Shown piece after piece: positions 1 to 9,120 of a stretch of 64,000 nucleotides of DNA. The DNA comes from Bacteroidales bacterium. Lineage in GTDB: Bacteria; Bacteroidota; Bacteroidia; Bacteroidales; Marinilabiliaceae. Where the stretch lies: assembly GCA_024401355.1 (NCBI GenBank), contig JAKSLF010000009.1:27814-91813 (forward strand), written 5' to 3'. A model generated the notes under the pieces. That model searched no databases, was not told the DNA's origin, and saw nothing but the letters and a program-made list of their open reading frames with translations. The translations under genes and the position numbers were made by a program. Within the stretch, counting starts at the first letter, position 1. Each line of letters begins with the position of its first letter.

Positions 1-3000
1 GTTCTTGATGCTGATGTTAGGCTTAGTCTTAGTTGTTATAGGCTTAGACTGCCACATCATTGACGAAGAAGAGATCTTCTGGTCATCATCACCGATTGTA
101 GCAACGAAGTTGAGCTCGGAAGCAGCATCTATTGTCTTGTAATATGCCGACATGGCAACAAGAGAGAGTGATGCGGCACGAGTAGAGAGCCAGCTGTTAC
201 CTACGAGACGCTTGCGAATAGACTGTGCGATGGTGTTGGCTGTAGTCTTGTTGTCGCCCTTGAGAGAAGCGATAAGATAGAAGCATTCAGAGTAGTCGTA
301 AGTGCCTGTTGTAGGGATCTTGCTAAGTAGCTCCTTGGCAACATCTGCATGACCTGAGAGAGAGTATGCCGCAGCCAACATGGCAATAGTAGACTGTCCG
401 TAGCTAGACTTAGCAGACTTGAGATGCTCGTTGAGTCGGTTCATAGTGCTAAGTTCGCTGTTCTGGCAATTGGCGAGAGCATAGAGACAATAAGCGATGC
501 TCTGTGTACGATAGTAAGAATCGTTGCTACGCCAGTTGCGGGCCTGAGCGCGTACGTAAGAGATGAGTCGGCGGCGCATATCAGGAGAAACATAGAATCC
601 CTTGCGTTCAGCCTCGGTGAAGAAGTGAAGGACGTAGGCAGAGCACCATGTGTCGCTTATGCTCTGGTTTGGCCAGTATGACATTCCTCCATCAGGAGCC
701 TGATATGAGGCAAGGGCAGAGATTGCGTGTTTGATATTGCCTTCGATCTCCTGCTTCTGCTCTTTTGTCGGTTCTGTGAAGTCGCTGATGAACAACTGAG
801 GGAAAGCCTTAGAAGTAGTCTGTTCGACACATCCGTGAGGGTAGACCATCAGTTCACCGATACGTCCGCTTATGTTCATAGGCTGAACGCCTGCAACTTC
901 GAGAGAAGTGGTTACCGGTGAGAGTGAGATATTGGCATTGACCGTCTTAGTTTCTCCTGCACCTATTTCGACCATGGCAGTCTGAGCCATACGCTGGCTG
1001 ACATTACGGATGTCGATATAAGTAGAGTATTCAGCCTTGTCAGACGAAGCTGAGGCGCTAAGAGTTATCAGGCCCTTGCCACTTTCGCTGCCAGCCTTGA
1101 CACGGAATGAGACAGTGCAGTCACCCTTAGAAGAGAGAGTGACAGACTGAGTCTTGTCGCCAATTACCTCGATGCCACCTTCGCAAGAGATGGTAGTCTT
1201 GACATTGCCGACACCGTCCTTAGTAGCAAAGAGAGTTGCCGATACAGTCATTTCATCATTAACGCCAATCTGTCGTGGCATGGTGCCGATAAGCATGAGA
1301 GGCTTGCGTACGAGGACCGACTTTTCTGCATTGCCATAAGCGCTGCCATCGGAAGCAACAACCATGATACGTACTCGGCCGTTGTAGTTAGGAACCTTGA
1401 TCTTATGCTTATTAGTCTTACCCTTGTCGAGAGTGAAAGGACCATCGAAATAAACCATAGGAGTGAAGCGGTTGACAATAGCCTTAGGTCCGTTGTAGAG
1501 AGCCTCGTCGCCACCGATGCTGAACATCTGTTCGATGCGACCGCCAAAGGCTCCTGCTACCTGGTTATACATATCCCAGAATCGTATGCCGAGAGCCTCG
1601 CGTGCGAAGAACGCCTTCCATGCGTCAGGAGTCTTGAAGTGAGTCAAGTCGAGAAGACCTTCGTCGACAATAGCGAGAGTGTAGGCCATAGGGCGGCCGT
1701 TCTGCTCAGAGATGTTGACCTGACATTCAGTTTCTGGCTTGATTTCATCGTCTACCTTAATAGCAGGCGTAAGGTGACTCTTTTCCGACGTTGTAGAGAT
1801 AGACTTGATGCCGAAGAGTCGGATAGGCATATCGTTAGCCGTATGGCTGTATGGCTGGACGAGAGTAGCGCATACGTAAGCGTTAGGCATCATCTGTTCT
1901 GTAACCTCGAAAGAGACCTCTGTACGCTTGTCCTGGCAAGAAACGAATTTCTGGTCGACGATGCTAGTGCCTGTGCAGATGCTTACTATAGCACGGCTGC
2001 CAGCGGAAGAAGGAAGAGCAACAACCATCTTGTCGCCTACCTTATATTCCTGCTTGTCGGTAGATATAGAGAGCTTGGTAGAAGCATCGTTGCCTCCGTC
2101 GCTATTACGGTCGCTCATAGAAGGCCAGTCGAAGTAGCCGAGAGTACCAGTAGTATGTCCACCATTGACATCCTTAACGAGGATGAGGTAAGTGCCCCAT
2201 TCGTTATCATTAAAATTGAGGCTAATCTTAGCCTTGCCCTGAGAGTCGGTTACGAGCTGCTGACTCTTTACAGCCTCGTGGTATTCTGATGTAGCATAGC
2301 TAGCCATGTCGTCGTTGTCAGCATTCCACCACCAGTACCAGCCCACCTTGTAGACCTTGGCATTGAGAGTTACATTAGACTGTGCACGACCTTGTGGGTC
2401 GACAACAACAACATCGAAAGTGTGGTTCTTCCCAGTAGCGAGTTGTTCGCGTCCTTCTTGTGGAGAGTGGATGCCGACATATCTCTTGTATGGAGAGAAA
2501 GATGCCTGAGTTACATCGGTGCTGAACTCGCCAGTTGGCTCGTATACGTGAGTTGTGATAGCACAACGGAGCATGCCAGCAGCAGTTTGCATATTATTGA
2601 AAGAGAGTCCGAACGAAGAGTCGCCAATATCGTTGACAGTGCCCTCGCCAATCTCAACATCCTCTGAAGAGTAGTTGACAGTAGGATTGTCGAACTTGTA
2701 TCCCTTATAGGCATCGAACTTAGTATCAGCCTTGACAAAAGTGCATTCCATGTCGTACTTGAGATTACTTGCGACATTACCATTGAGCCATTCGACATGA
2801 AGGGCAGTTTGGTTGTTCTGTGCCATCATTATTTCAGGCACGGCAAGATTAATCTTAAGTCTGTTAGGCTTGATAGTTTCAACGCGGAGGCTCTTGCTGA
2901 AAGAAGTGCCACCGACAGTTACCTGTGCATTCCATGAACCAGTAGGTGCATTGGCGTCGGTTGGTACGTTGAAAGTATAGAGACCATAACTACCCTCGGC

Positions 3001-4971
3001 GCGAGTTATGCGCTTGACGAGCTGTCCGAGAGGATTCTTGACCTCGAGAGTTACAGGGTGCTTCTCAGGAAGATTGCCACCCTTGTCGTTGAGCATGAAA
3101 GCGATATGGAGAGTATCGCCTGGTCGCCATACTCCACGGTCGCCATAGATGAAGCCCTTTATGCCGTTCTGGACAACCTCGCCACTAACGTCGAACGTAC
3201 TAGTAGAGAGTTCGTCACCGTTGGATATCTTGAGATATGCCACATCCTTGCCATTCTTAGCGACAACATGATGTCCTGCACCCTTGTTGGTGTCGATAGA
3301 TATCTCGGCAAGACCGTCGGAATTGGTAGAGCCAGTGCCGATGACCTGATTCTGGAGAGAGTAGACCTCGATGTCGACACCAGACATTGCAGATGCAGAT
3401 ACGAGATTGGTAGCGATGATGCTGTACTTATTCTCGGAAGCCTTGATGCCCATGAGTCCAATATTCGTGGAGAGGACATTGCGTCCGACAGTCTTGTGCA
3501 TGTAGTATGACTTTGTTGCAGGATCTTCTGCTTGGTCGTACTCGTAATTCCACCAATCATCATCGACGATATCTCCGTTATAGTAGTATCCGCCTCTGTT
3601 GAAAGCGCTGTTGAGAGTAGCCATGACGAGTTTGTCCTCATTCTCCATTTCTTCACGAGATGCACTCTCGATAGAGTCGGAAGGCCAAGCAGAAAGACGT
3701 CGGTCGAGACTGAGCTCAACGCGGTAGATGGCGCCAGGTTCGGTCTTTACAAGATCGGTAAGATTGATCGCGAAATTGTTCCATCGAGTGAGGTCGGCGC
3801 CTTGTTCGTCGAGGAAGATTGTTGTGGCAGCGACTGGGCGACCAGCATACATGAGTCTGTCGCATTCATCGATGTTGCCATTCTGAAGCATCTGTCCGAC
3901 ATTGTTCTCAAAAATCTTGAAAACGCGAACCTTTATGCCACGCATATAGATAGAGCGGAAAGGAATGGTAACGTCGGCCTCGGAAACAGAAGGCACGATA
4001 GTTCCACGTCCGATAAGTTGCACCTGAGGATATTCTACACTGAGTTGCACCTGAGTTACGACATCGTTGCCGAGCTTAACTCCAGAGCGGCTCTTTATGG
4101 CAGCGGAAACAAAGACATTAGCGGAACCTGTGCGTCCATGATCAGGGTAGAGTTTTAGCTTATTGCCGATAATATCGACAGCTTTACTCTTGTTGCCATC
4201 GATATATGCCAGACCTAGAAGATTCTGCTTTGTATCGAGCTGCTTGTTGAAAGTAATCTCGACATATTTCTCGTTGTCGGCTCTATAGACTACCGAGAAG
4301 ATAGAGAGAGTCTTTGAGTCGGGAGTAGGAAGTTCAACCTCGCTGTTGAGGAGCTTGACAAAGTACAAGTCGTTAGTTGCCTTCGTTGGGTCGATAGTGT
4401 ACTTGAGTTCGTGTATCTTGTTGTTATCGCCGTGTGACCATTCCTTCGTACCTTCGAGAGGAAGCTGAAGAGCCTTGTCGAGTGTGGCCTCGTCCTCGGA
4501 GTCGGGAGTGGTGAAAACGATAGAATAGGCATACTTGTCATCGTTAGTGACATCGAATCCCTTGAGTGAGCCGCTTACGCTGAGTGGGTAGGTGGCGAAC
4601 TGGAACGAGAACTCGCTAGCACCATCGAAGAGATCACCAAGATCGGCAGTTACCGTGTAGGTGGTGTTTTGTGCGAATTCTGGAGAAGGAGTGAAGACAA
4701 TGGTATTCTCGTTGGCGTAGGAGAACTTTCCTGGAACCTTAGGAGAGATACTCATGAAATCTTCGGGAGAGACTTTGTCCATCATCTCTTGTGAGAGTGA
4801 AGTAGACAATATCATGTGTATGGCATCCTTGCGCGATACACAACCAGAAGTAAAAGCAGAAACGTAATCGTTGTACGCTGGGCTTTTGGAAGAATGACTG
4901 TCGGAGCACGAACAACCGCTTATGCAGAAGATAAGCAGGAGTGACAAGACAATCTTGGACAGCTGTTTCAT
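1..4971 (-). CDS. Alpha-2-macroglobulin family lipoprotein (3' end beyond window)
   Basis: The first 1657 codons are present without a stop; the C-terminus lies off the left edge. The N-terminus is a lipoprotein signal ending ISGC, with lipidation at Cys20. Macroglobulin-type beta domains follow, including the conserved GVWRPGDT stretch near residue 615. The thioester motif GCVEQ is intact with Cys1381 (codon 829-831), and the adjoining helical domain shows DGGMSYWP-type repeats. Bacterial A2Ms are periplasmic, membrane-anchored protease traps that bind attacking proteases covalently through the thioester. In many bacteria the gene adjoins pbpC, but the downstream neighbour is not visible here. 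The reading frame is constant from start to edge. The family call is secure; the target protease is unknown. Confidence 0.9.
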   Translation of the reverse strand, partial: MKQLSKIVLSLLLIFCISGCSCSDSHSSKSPAYNDYVSAFTSGCVSRKDAIHMILSTSLSQEMMDKVSPEDFMSISPKVPGKFSYANENTIVFTPSPEFAQNTTYTVTADLGDLFDGASEFSFQFATYPLSVSGSLKGFDVTNDDKYAYSIVFTTPDSEDEATLDKALQLPLEGTKEWSHGDNNKIHELKYTIDPTKATNDLYFVKLLNSEVELPTPDSKTLSIFSVVYRADNEKYVEITFNKQLDTKQNLLGLAYIDGNKSKAVDIIGNKLKLYPDHGRTGSANVFVSAAIKSRSGVKLGNDVVTQVQLSVEYPQVQLIGRGTIVPSVSEADVTIPFRSIYMRGIKVRVFKIFENNVGQMLQNGNIDECDRLMYAGRPVAATTIFLDEQGADLTRWNNFAINLTDLVKTEPGAIYRVELSLDRRLSAWPSDSIESASREEMENEDKLVMATLNSAFNRGGYYYNGDIVDDDWWNYEYDQAEDPATKSYYMHKTVGRNVLSTNIGLMGIKASENKYSIIATNLVSASAMSGVDIEVYSLQNQVIGTGSTNSDGLAEISIDTNKGAGHHVVAKNGKDVAYLKISNGDELSTSTFDVSGEVVQNGIKGFIYGDRGVWRPGDTLHIAFMLNDKGGNLPEKHPVTLEVKNPLGQLVKRITRAEGSYGLYTFNVPTDANAPTGSWNAQVTVGGTSFSKSLRVETIKPNRLKINLAVPEIMMAQNNQTALHVEWLNGNVASNLKYDMECTFVKADTKFDAYKGYKFDNPTVNYSSEDVEIGEGTVNDIGDSSFGLSFNNMQTAAGMLRCAITTHVYEPTGEFSTDVTQASFSPYKRYVGIHSPQEGREQLATGKNHTFDVVVVDPQGRAQSNVTLNAKVYKVGWYWWWNADNDDMASYATSEYHEAVKSQQLVTDSQGKAKISLNFNDNEWGTYLILVKDVNGGHTTGTLGYFDWPSMSDRNSDGGNDASTKLSISTDKQEYKVGDKMVVALPSSAGSRAIVSICTGTSIVDQKFVSCQDKRTEVSFEVTEQMMPNAYVCATLVQPYSHTANDMPIRLFGIKSISTTSEKSHLTPAIKVDDEIKPETECQVNISEQNGRPMAYTLAIVDEGLLDLTHFKTPDAWKAFFAREALGIRFWDMYNQVAGAFGGRIEQMFSIGGDEALYNGPKAIVNRFTPMVYFDGPFTLDKGKTNKHKIKVPNYNGRVRIMVVASDGSAYGNAEKSVLVRKPLMLIGTMPRQIGVNDEMTVSATLFATKDGVGNVKTTISCEGGIEVIGDKTQSVTLSSKGDCTVSFRVKAGSESGKGLITLSASASSDKAEYSTYIDIRNVSQRMAQTAMVEIGAGETKTVNANISLSPVTTSLEVAGVQPMNISGRIGELMVYPHGCVEQTTSKAFPQLFISDFTEPTKEQKQEIEGNIKHAISALASYQAPDGGMSYWPNQSISDTWCSAYVLHFFTEAERKGFYVSPDMRRRLISYVRAQARNWRSNDSYYRTQSIAYCLYALANCQNSELSTMNRLNEHLKSAKSSYGQSTIAMLAAAYSLSGHADVAKELLSKIPTTGTYDYSECFYLIASLKGDNKTTANTIAQSIRKRLVGNSWLSTRAASLSLVAMSAYYKTIDAASELNFVATIGDDDQKISSSSMMWQSKPITTKTKPNISIKN

Positions 4972-5012
4972 TGTATAAAAATTGGTTTTAATAAATGCTA
5001 ACTAATGCGATG

Positions 5013-5045
5013 TAAAGGTAGCAAATAAAAGCCAATAATTATCAA
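5013..5045 (-). promoter_or_regulatory. Predicted promoter of the A2M gene
   Basis: On the minus strand TTG (5045-5043) is followed after 22 nt by TACCTTTA (5020-5013). This is one base away from the Bacteroidetes -7 consensus TAnnTTTG. It lies about 42 nt upstream of the start codon. Spacing and match are both slightly off, so this is only a candidate. Confidence 0.4.
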
Positions 5046-5070
5046 AAATAGCCATTTTTTTGTTAATGGC
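5043..5070 (-). terminator. Candidate intrinsic terminator after the RidA-like gene
   Basis: On the minus strand GCCATT and AATGGC form a 6-bp stem (5070-5065 with 5056-5051), followed by TATTTTT. It sits 10 nt after the RidA-like gene and overlaps the predicted -33 of the A2M promoter. The stem is short, so strength is uncertain. Confidence 0.45.
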
Positions 5071-5079
5071 CTTAAGATG

Positions 5080-6228
5080 TCAGACGGAAGCTGTGTTGGA
5101 TGTAATTGGAGCAATTGCGACACATTCCATTTCGATAAGCCAACCTGGTCGGCAGACGGGTGCCAGAGTTATGACAAGAGGGGTGTCGCCGAACTCTTCG
5201 GTGAGCAATTGTCTAGCAACGGTGTAATCTGCGATGTCGCGAAGGTATACTACTATATGAGCGATATCGTCATTAGAGGCATTCGCTTCACTGAGTAGAG
5301 CCTTGACATTGAGAATCATGCGTTGAGTCTGTGCTACGATATCACCTTCAGCAACAACATTGCCCTTGTTGTCGATGCTGGCAGTTCCGCTGATGAAAAT
5401 CTCGCGTCGGTCGTCAAAGTCGACATAAGTGCCGCGTTCGAATGTTACTCCATATTCACTAGTACGGTTCATATTATCAGAAGCGTATAGGTAGCCCATT
5501 TGTCCTGGGCGGAGTCCACCTATGCAGTAGGCATCGAGGATTGAAGTAACCTCTTTGAGAGCATGTCGTCCGCCAATGCCTGTGCTGGCAATATAGTGAG
5601 TGTCGACCGTGAGTCCGTTATTGTTGAAATTGTCGCGTCGAGCCTTGACAACAGCGCCATAGTTGACATCAATATTTTGAACGAAGAACCAAGTGCGAAC
5701 GCAATTGTCGGCTATATTGAGTCCGTGCTTATGGAGCATGTCTTCGAGATATGAGAGCTGTGTTTCTGTCTCACTGTGAGTGTTGGCTATAGCATTGCAA
5801 ACGCTTGCAGACCAGAAATGCGTAAAGTCGCCACGTCGGCCCATTACGGTGTATTTGTCGACACGTTCGGTAGATATGCCTTGTATCATGTAAATGACAG
5901 CGGCAATTTTTGTTCCGTTGAGTGGTGGCTGCTGCACATAGCCGAGAGCGCAATGGCCATTGATAGCACTAAATGAAGCCATGGCGGTTTCAGCCTGATT
6001 GGCTGCGTCGCTGAGGAGAAGTCGAATCATTGCCACTGAGTATCCCTCTGAAGAAAATCTGTCGACGAGGGATTTGAACGCATTTGCGGCTTCTTCGAGT
6101 TGGGTTGAAAATGGGAGACATGGGTTTGTTATAGAGACCACCGCATGGAGTTCCCCGTTGTTGCTTGAGGAGCCGAAAGTAGACAAATTGACCTTCGCCT
6201 GATTGTATATGAAGCTCGAATAGTGCAT
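5080..6228 (-). CDS. Protein with RidA-like C-terminal domain (chorismatase-like architecture)
   Basis: This is a 382-residue protein. The last ~120 residues (about 258-378) match the RidA/YjgF fold: FISGTASID, GDIVAQTQRMILNV and a terminal CRPGWLIEMECVAI block. That block corresponds to the RidA CRPxLLVEIE signature. The N-terminal ~240 residues match no domain I recognise. An N-terminal domain joined to a RidA-like C-terminus is the layout of FkbO/Hyg5 chorismatases, which hydrolyse chorismate; a generic Rid deaminase relative is the alternative. An upstream in-frame TTG (6249) overlaps the -7 box, so the ATG at 6228 is chosen. No signal peptide, so probably cytoplasmic. It appears to be a single-gene unit. 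Confidence 0.65.
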   Translation of the reverse strand: MHYSSFIYNQAKVNLSTFGSSSNNGELHAVVSITNPCLPFSTQLEEAANAFKSLVDRFSSEGYSVAMIRLLLSDAANQAETAMASFSAINGHCALGYVQQPPLNGTKIAAVIYMIQGISTERVDKYTVMGRRGDFTHFWSASVCNAIANTHSETETQLSYLEDMLHKHGLNIADNCVRTWFFVQNIDVNYGAVVKARRDNFNNNGLTVDTHYIASTGIGGRHALKEVTSILDAYCIGGLRPGQMGYLYASDNMNRTSEYGVTFERGTYVDFDDRREIFISGTASIDNKGNVVAEGDIVAQTQRMILNVKALLSEANASNDDIAHIVVYLRDIADYTVARQLLTEEFGDTPLVITLAPVCRPGWLIEMECVAIAPITSNTASV

Positions 6229-6246
6229 GTCATAATAATTACGATG

Positions 6247-6254
6247 CAAAGATA
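6247..6254 (-). promoter_or_regulatory. -7 promoter element of the RidA-like gene
   Basis: TATCTTTG on the minus strand matches the Bacteroidetes -7 consensus TAnnTTTG. The expected -33 position holds TTC inside an A/T-rich tract rather than TTG. The element lies 18 nt upstream of the ATG at 6228 and overlaps the upstream TTG codon, which rules that TTG out as the start. Confidence 0.5.
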
Positions 6255-6358
6255 AAAAAAAAGAATGAAAAAAGGAATGAAAATACTATATGGATAAATA
6301 GGTAGATATTTTGGGTAATTTTTTCTTAAAAATGTTTTCTTTTTATAAAATGAATTGC

Positions 6359-6366
6359 TATCTTAG
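6359..6366 (+). promoter_or_regulatory. Candidate -7 element of the small orphan gene
   Basis: TATCTTAG differs from TAnnTTTG at one position and lies 32 nt before the ATG. A T-rich tract (GTTTTC) sits where the -33 would be. A weak candidate. Confidence 0.35.
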
Positions 6367-6398
6367 CGACATGATAAACCAATAAACATGTATTTGTT

Positions 6399-6782
6399 AT
6401 GGCTAAACACACAATTAACTTTCACTATAACATAGTATTAGATGGGTCAGTAGTCAACACATGCCGAACATATTTTGACTTGACAGATTCAGATTTAAAG
6501 ATAATAACTGATGATATATTGGAGCACGAGGACCATCGAACAGGTTTGTTTGCCAATTTGCCTGCTACCGTATTTGATAAGATAATGGGTGAGGCAGTAG
6601 ATGATGCAAGAACACGTGTGAAAGATGATATCTCGAAGTACAAGGTGGTGCTTGAGAACTATATACCACTCGACTTGTTGTATCTGCTTCCTGAACATGC
6701 ACAGAATGTGTTGCCAGAGGAGGCGTTTAATGATCCAGATACGGATGCGGATCTTGCTGCTTTGAGAGCAGAATTCTTGTAA
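6399..6782 (+). CDS. Conserved-looking hypothetical protein, 127 aa
   Basis: I do not recognise a family. The protein is acidic and soluble, with no signal peptide and no membrane segment. The N-terminal ~30 residues look like beta strands (INFHYNIVLDG, then CRTYFDLTDSDL); the rest is probably helical, with many Asp and Glu. The C-terminus is very acidic (DPDTDADLAALRAEF). It is likely a real gene: it has its own promoter-like element 32 nt upstream, a clean hairpin terminator just after the stop, and room on both sides. It stands alone between two minus-strand genes, so context gives no functional clue. Confidence 0.7.
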   Translation: MAKHTINFHYNIVLDGSVVNTCRTYFDLTDSDLKIITDDILEHEDHRTGLFANLPATVFDKIMGEAVDDARTRVKDDISKYKVVLENYIPLDLLYLLPEHAQNVLPEEAFNDPDTDADLAALRAEFL

Positions 6783-6807
6783 TAGTCAATCATTATAATA
6801 AGTGAAA

Positions 6808-6837
6808 AGACACCGGATTATTCCGATGTCTTTTTTT
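6808..6837 (+). terminator. Intrinsic terminator after the small orphan gene
   Basis: A 10-bp stem with one mismatch (6808-6817 with 6822-6831) and a TTAT loop is followed by a run of seven T. It lies 25 nt after the stop codon at 6782. Confidence 0.8.
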
Positions 6838-6865
6838 GTGCTTTACTAATAACCGAATAAGTACA

Positions 6866-8947
6866 TCAAGATGCAGCATAAGAGTGCATGCCACCGAGCA
6901 AGAAATTAACGCCGAAGTAGGTCATGAGCACAGTCAGAAAAGCTACGATGGAGAAAATGTGGAATCCGCGTGGCTTGGCTAAAGCAGGAACAATAGAGTG
7001 ATGTAGAGGTATAGCATAGACCATCATAGTGATGAGAGCCCATACTTCCTTAGGATCCCATCCCCAGTAGCGTCCCCAAGACTGGTTGGCCCATATAGCT
7101 CCGATGAAAATGCCTGCGGAGAGGAGAAAAAGTGCGGGGTAGAGAAGCATTCTGCTTATGTTGTAGAGCATAATGCTCTGTTGTTTCATACCCAAGTGTT
7201 CCATTACGACAGCCGTCAGCCCGTTGAACATCATGAAAGCAAGAAGGGAGTATGAAATCATAATGACGCATACGTGAATGCTTAATAGAGGCGAAGAGAG
7301 AACCGGCATGAGATTGGTGATCTGTGGATTAGATTCTCCGAACATCGAGACCATAAGCGTTAGTCCTGCCAGAAGGATTCCGAACGGGAATACGAGTATG
7401 AACCGACGTTGTAGCAGAAGAGTCAGAATCAATGACACGAGAGCCATGAACTGCATAGTCTCGTAGCCATTGGTAATAGGCAGGTGATTAGCTATGAATC
7501 CACGGAGAGAAATAGTAGTAAGCAGATAGAGTGTGACAGTACCGACAATGACATTGAGAGATATATAAATATATCGTGGAATAGGTTGCCCTTTTGCCCA
7601 GCGAATTACAAAGAAGAGAAACGCCAGGATGCCAAGTGTCGCCATAGCCATAGCCAGTGGTCTGGTGAAGAGAATTGAATTGTAGAACAGTTCAGCCTTG
7701 AAACGGGCGTCGCTAGGAAGAGAGTCAGAAGCATAGTCGTGCTGATACTTTCGGAGTTTTGTGACAGCGGTGTGAAGATTATCGAAATCATTCATAGTGG
7801 CCAATTCACACATATAGTCAAGAGACTTTTTGATGAAGAACCACTGGTCTTCGGGCATGTCGAGAGGCAGGTTATCGCCAGGGTTGAGCCACAAGAATTG
7901 TCCGTTGTCGTCATAAGGGTATATATTCATCAGTTGTCCGTTGAGGTGCATTCTGATGACATTTAGTTTCTCGTCGTCGGCAGTATTGTTGTCGCGGTGT
8001 GAAAGTTCGTCGAAAGAGATATAGCTCTTGTCGCCTGACTTAACCTTTATCATAGGCTCTGACGTCCATGAACTAGGAAAGAAGAACCATCCGAAGAAAA
8101 CTTGTGGAGCAGACATGCCCATGTAGCTTGGCTTCCCGTAGAGTTTAGTAGTGAAATCTCTGGCAACAGACTGAAGGGGGCATATACGACCGTTATAGTA
8201 GGCACAGACATTACAAAGATCGTCGGCAACATCGGCTGGTATTGACTTCGGTTCGGCATGACAGAGAGAAGACGACAGCAATGCTAATGTGATCAGCTGC
8301 AGCTTAGAGACATTGCGAAGAGCCTTGCGGAATCCCTCATTGGGGAGGATAAGTAGGAGGCACATAGCTACGAAGAGAAGAAAATATCCGGTATAAGTGA
8401 TGCCAATGCCCCATGGGTCGTGACTGACAGCAAGTATGGAGCCGCGGCAGTCGAAATCGTAGGCAGACTGATAGAAACGGTAGCCGTTGTGCTCGGCAAT
8501 GTTATTCATGGAAACAGTAGCCTTAGTGATTGATCCGTCGTTGTCGATGAAAGAGAGAAAGCTGGAATAGTCCATGGGGGACTGGGTGCCAGGATACATG
8601 GTTACAGAAAAACTGTCGAGCCGGACAATGAAAGGCAGGCTGCTGCTGACATCGTTGACGCGAAGGTGCATCGAACCTTGTCGGCCAAAAAAGAAAGAAA
8701 CGATAGCTCCAAGCAAAATCAGAATCAGAGCAGAATGGAGTGCGAAGACAAACGGGCGCTTGAACAATTGTTTGCGTATCATGTATGTGAAACCGCATAG
8801 GGCAAGAACAGCCCAGATAGCGATGAAATACCAGGAAGAATAGATAGTGGTATGTCCGTAGAACTTCTCGACTACCGTGGCAAGGCACATGATAGAGATG
8901 ATGGCACAATAAGATATAATCAAAGATGATTTGAGTAGTTTCGTCAT
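6866..8947 (-). CDS. Cytochrome c biogenesis protein, fused ResB/CcsA (CcsBA, system II)
   Basis: This 693-residue multi-pass membrane protein would export heme and ligate it to CXXCH motifs of c-type cytochromes. The N-terminal part (about 1-215) has four hydrophobic segments and a short ResB-like extracytoplasmic region. A large periplasmic section follows to about residue 440. The C-terminal CcsA part has several transmembrane helices and the tryptophan-rich heme-handling motif WGWDPKEVWAL starting at residue 628, with histidines after it (LHH, 649-650). It has its own promoter and starts 173 bp downstream of the di-heme protein gene on the same strand. That neighbour contains two CXXCH motifs and is an obvious client. 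Confidence 0.88.
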   Translation of the reverse strand: MTKLLKSSLIISYCAIISIMCLATVVEKFYGHTTIYSSWYFIAIWAVLALCGFTYMIRKQLFKRPFVFALHSALILILLGAIVSFFFGRQGSMHLRVNDVSSSLPFIVRLDSFSVTMYPGTQSPMDYSSFLSFIDNDGSITKATVSMNNIAEHNGYRFYQSAYDFDCRGSILAVSHDPWGIGITYTGYFLLFVAMCLLLILPNEGFRKALRNVSKLQLITLALLSSSLCHAEPKSIPADVADDLCNVCAYYNGRICPLQSVARDFTTKLYGKPSYMGMSAPQVFFGWFFFPSSWTSEPMIKVKSGDKSYISFDELSHRDNNTADDEKLNVIRMHLNGQLMNIYPYDDNGQFLWLNPGDNLPLDMPEDQWFFIKKSLDYMCELATMNDFDNLHTAVTKLRKYQHDYASDSLPSDARFKAELFYNSILFTRPLAMAMATLGILAFLFFVIRWAKGQPIPRYIYISLNVIVGTVTLYLLTTISLRGFIANHLPITNGYETMQFMALVSLILTLLLQRRFILVFPFGILLAGLTLMVSMFGESNPQITNLMPVLSSPLLSIHVCVIMISYSLLAFMMFNGLTAVVMEHLGMKQQSIMLYNISRMLLYPALFLLSAGIFIGAIWANQSWGRYWGWDPKEVWALITMMVYAIPLHHSIVPALAKPRGFHIFSIVAFLTVLMTYFGVNFLLGGMHSYAAS

Positions 8948-8994
8948 TTTTGTGTGTATACTATATAAGTAAAATCGTTATGGTTTAATGCATG

Positions 8995-9025
8995 CAAAAG
9001 TAGGAAAAGAGAAATGTTTCTGCAA
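8995..9025 (-). promoter_or_regulatory. Promoter of the ccsBA-type gene
   Basis: On the minus strand TTG (9025-9023) is followed by exactly 20 nt and TACTTTTG (9002-8995). This is a full match to the Bacteroidetes -33/-7 pattern, 47 nt upstream of the ATG at 8947. Confidence 0.65.
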
Positions 9026-9050
9026 TACCTATATAGGCAAATGCTGTACA

Positions 9051-9092
9051 AAAAAATAGAAAGCATCGACTTCGTGGGATGGAAGACGATGC
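9051..9092 (-). terminator. Intrinsic terminator of the porin-imelysin-DHOR operon
   Basis: On the minus strand an 11-bp stem with one T-T mismatch (9092-9082 with 9073-9063) is followed by TTTCTATTTTTTT. It lies 28 nt after the stop of the di-heme gene and before the ccsBA promoter, so the two units look separately transcribed. Confidence 0.7.
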
Positions 9093-9120
9093 CCATAGAA
9101 AACATAGAAGAGAAAAAATG

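Noticed and set aside
1405-2289. Long plus-strand open frame (about 294 codons) opposite the A2M gene
   Set aside because: It lies wholly inside the A2M coding strand, whose domain motifs and thioester are clear; the plus-strand translation has no recognisable motifs.
6229-6249. Upstream TTG start for the RidA-like gene
   Set aside because: The TTG overlaps the -7 box TATCTTTG, so it would not lie inside the transcript; the ATG at 6228 is used.
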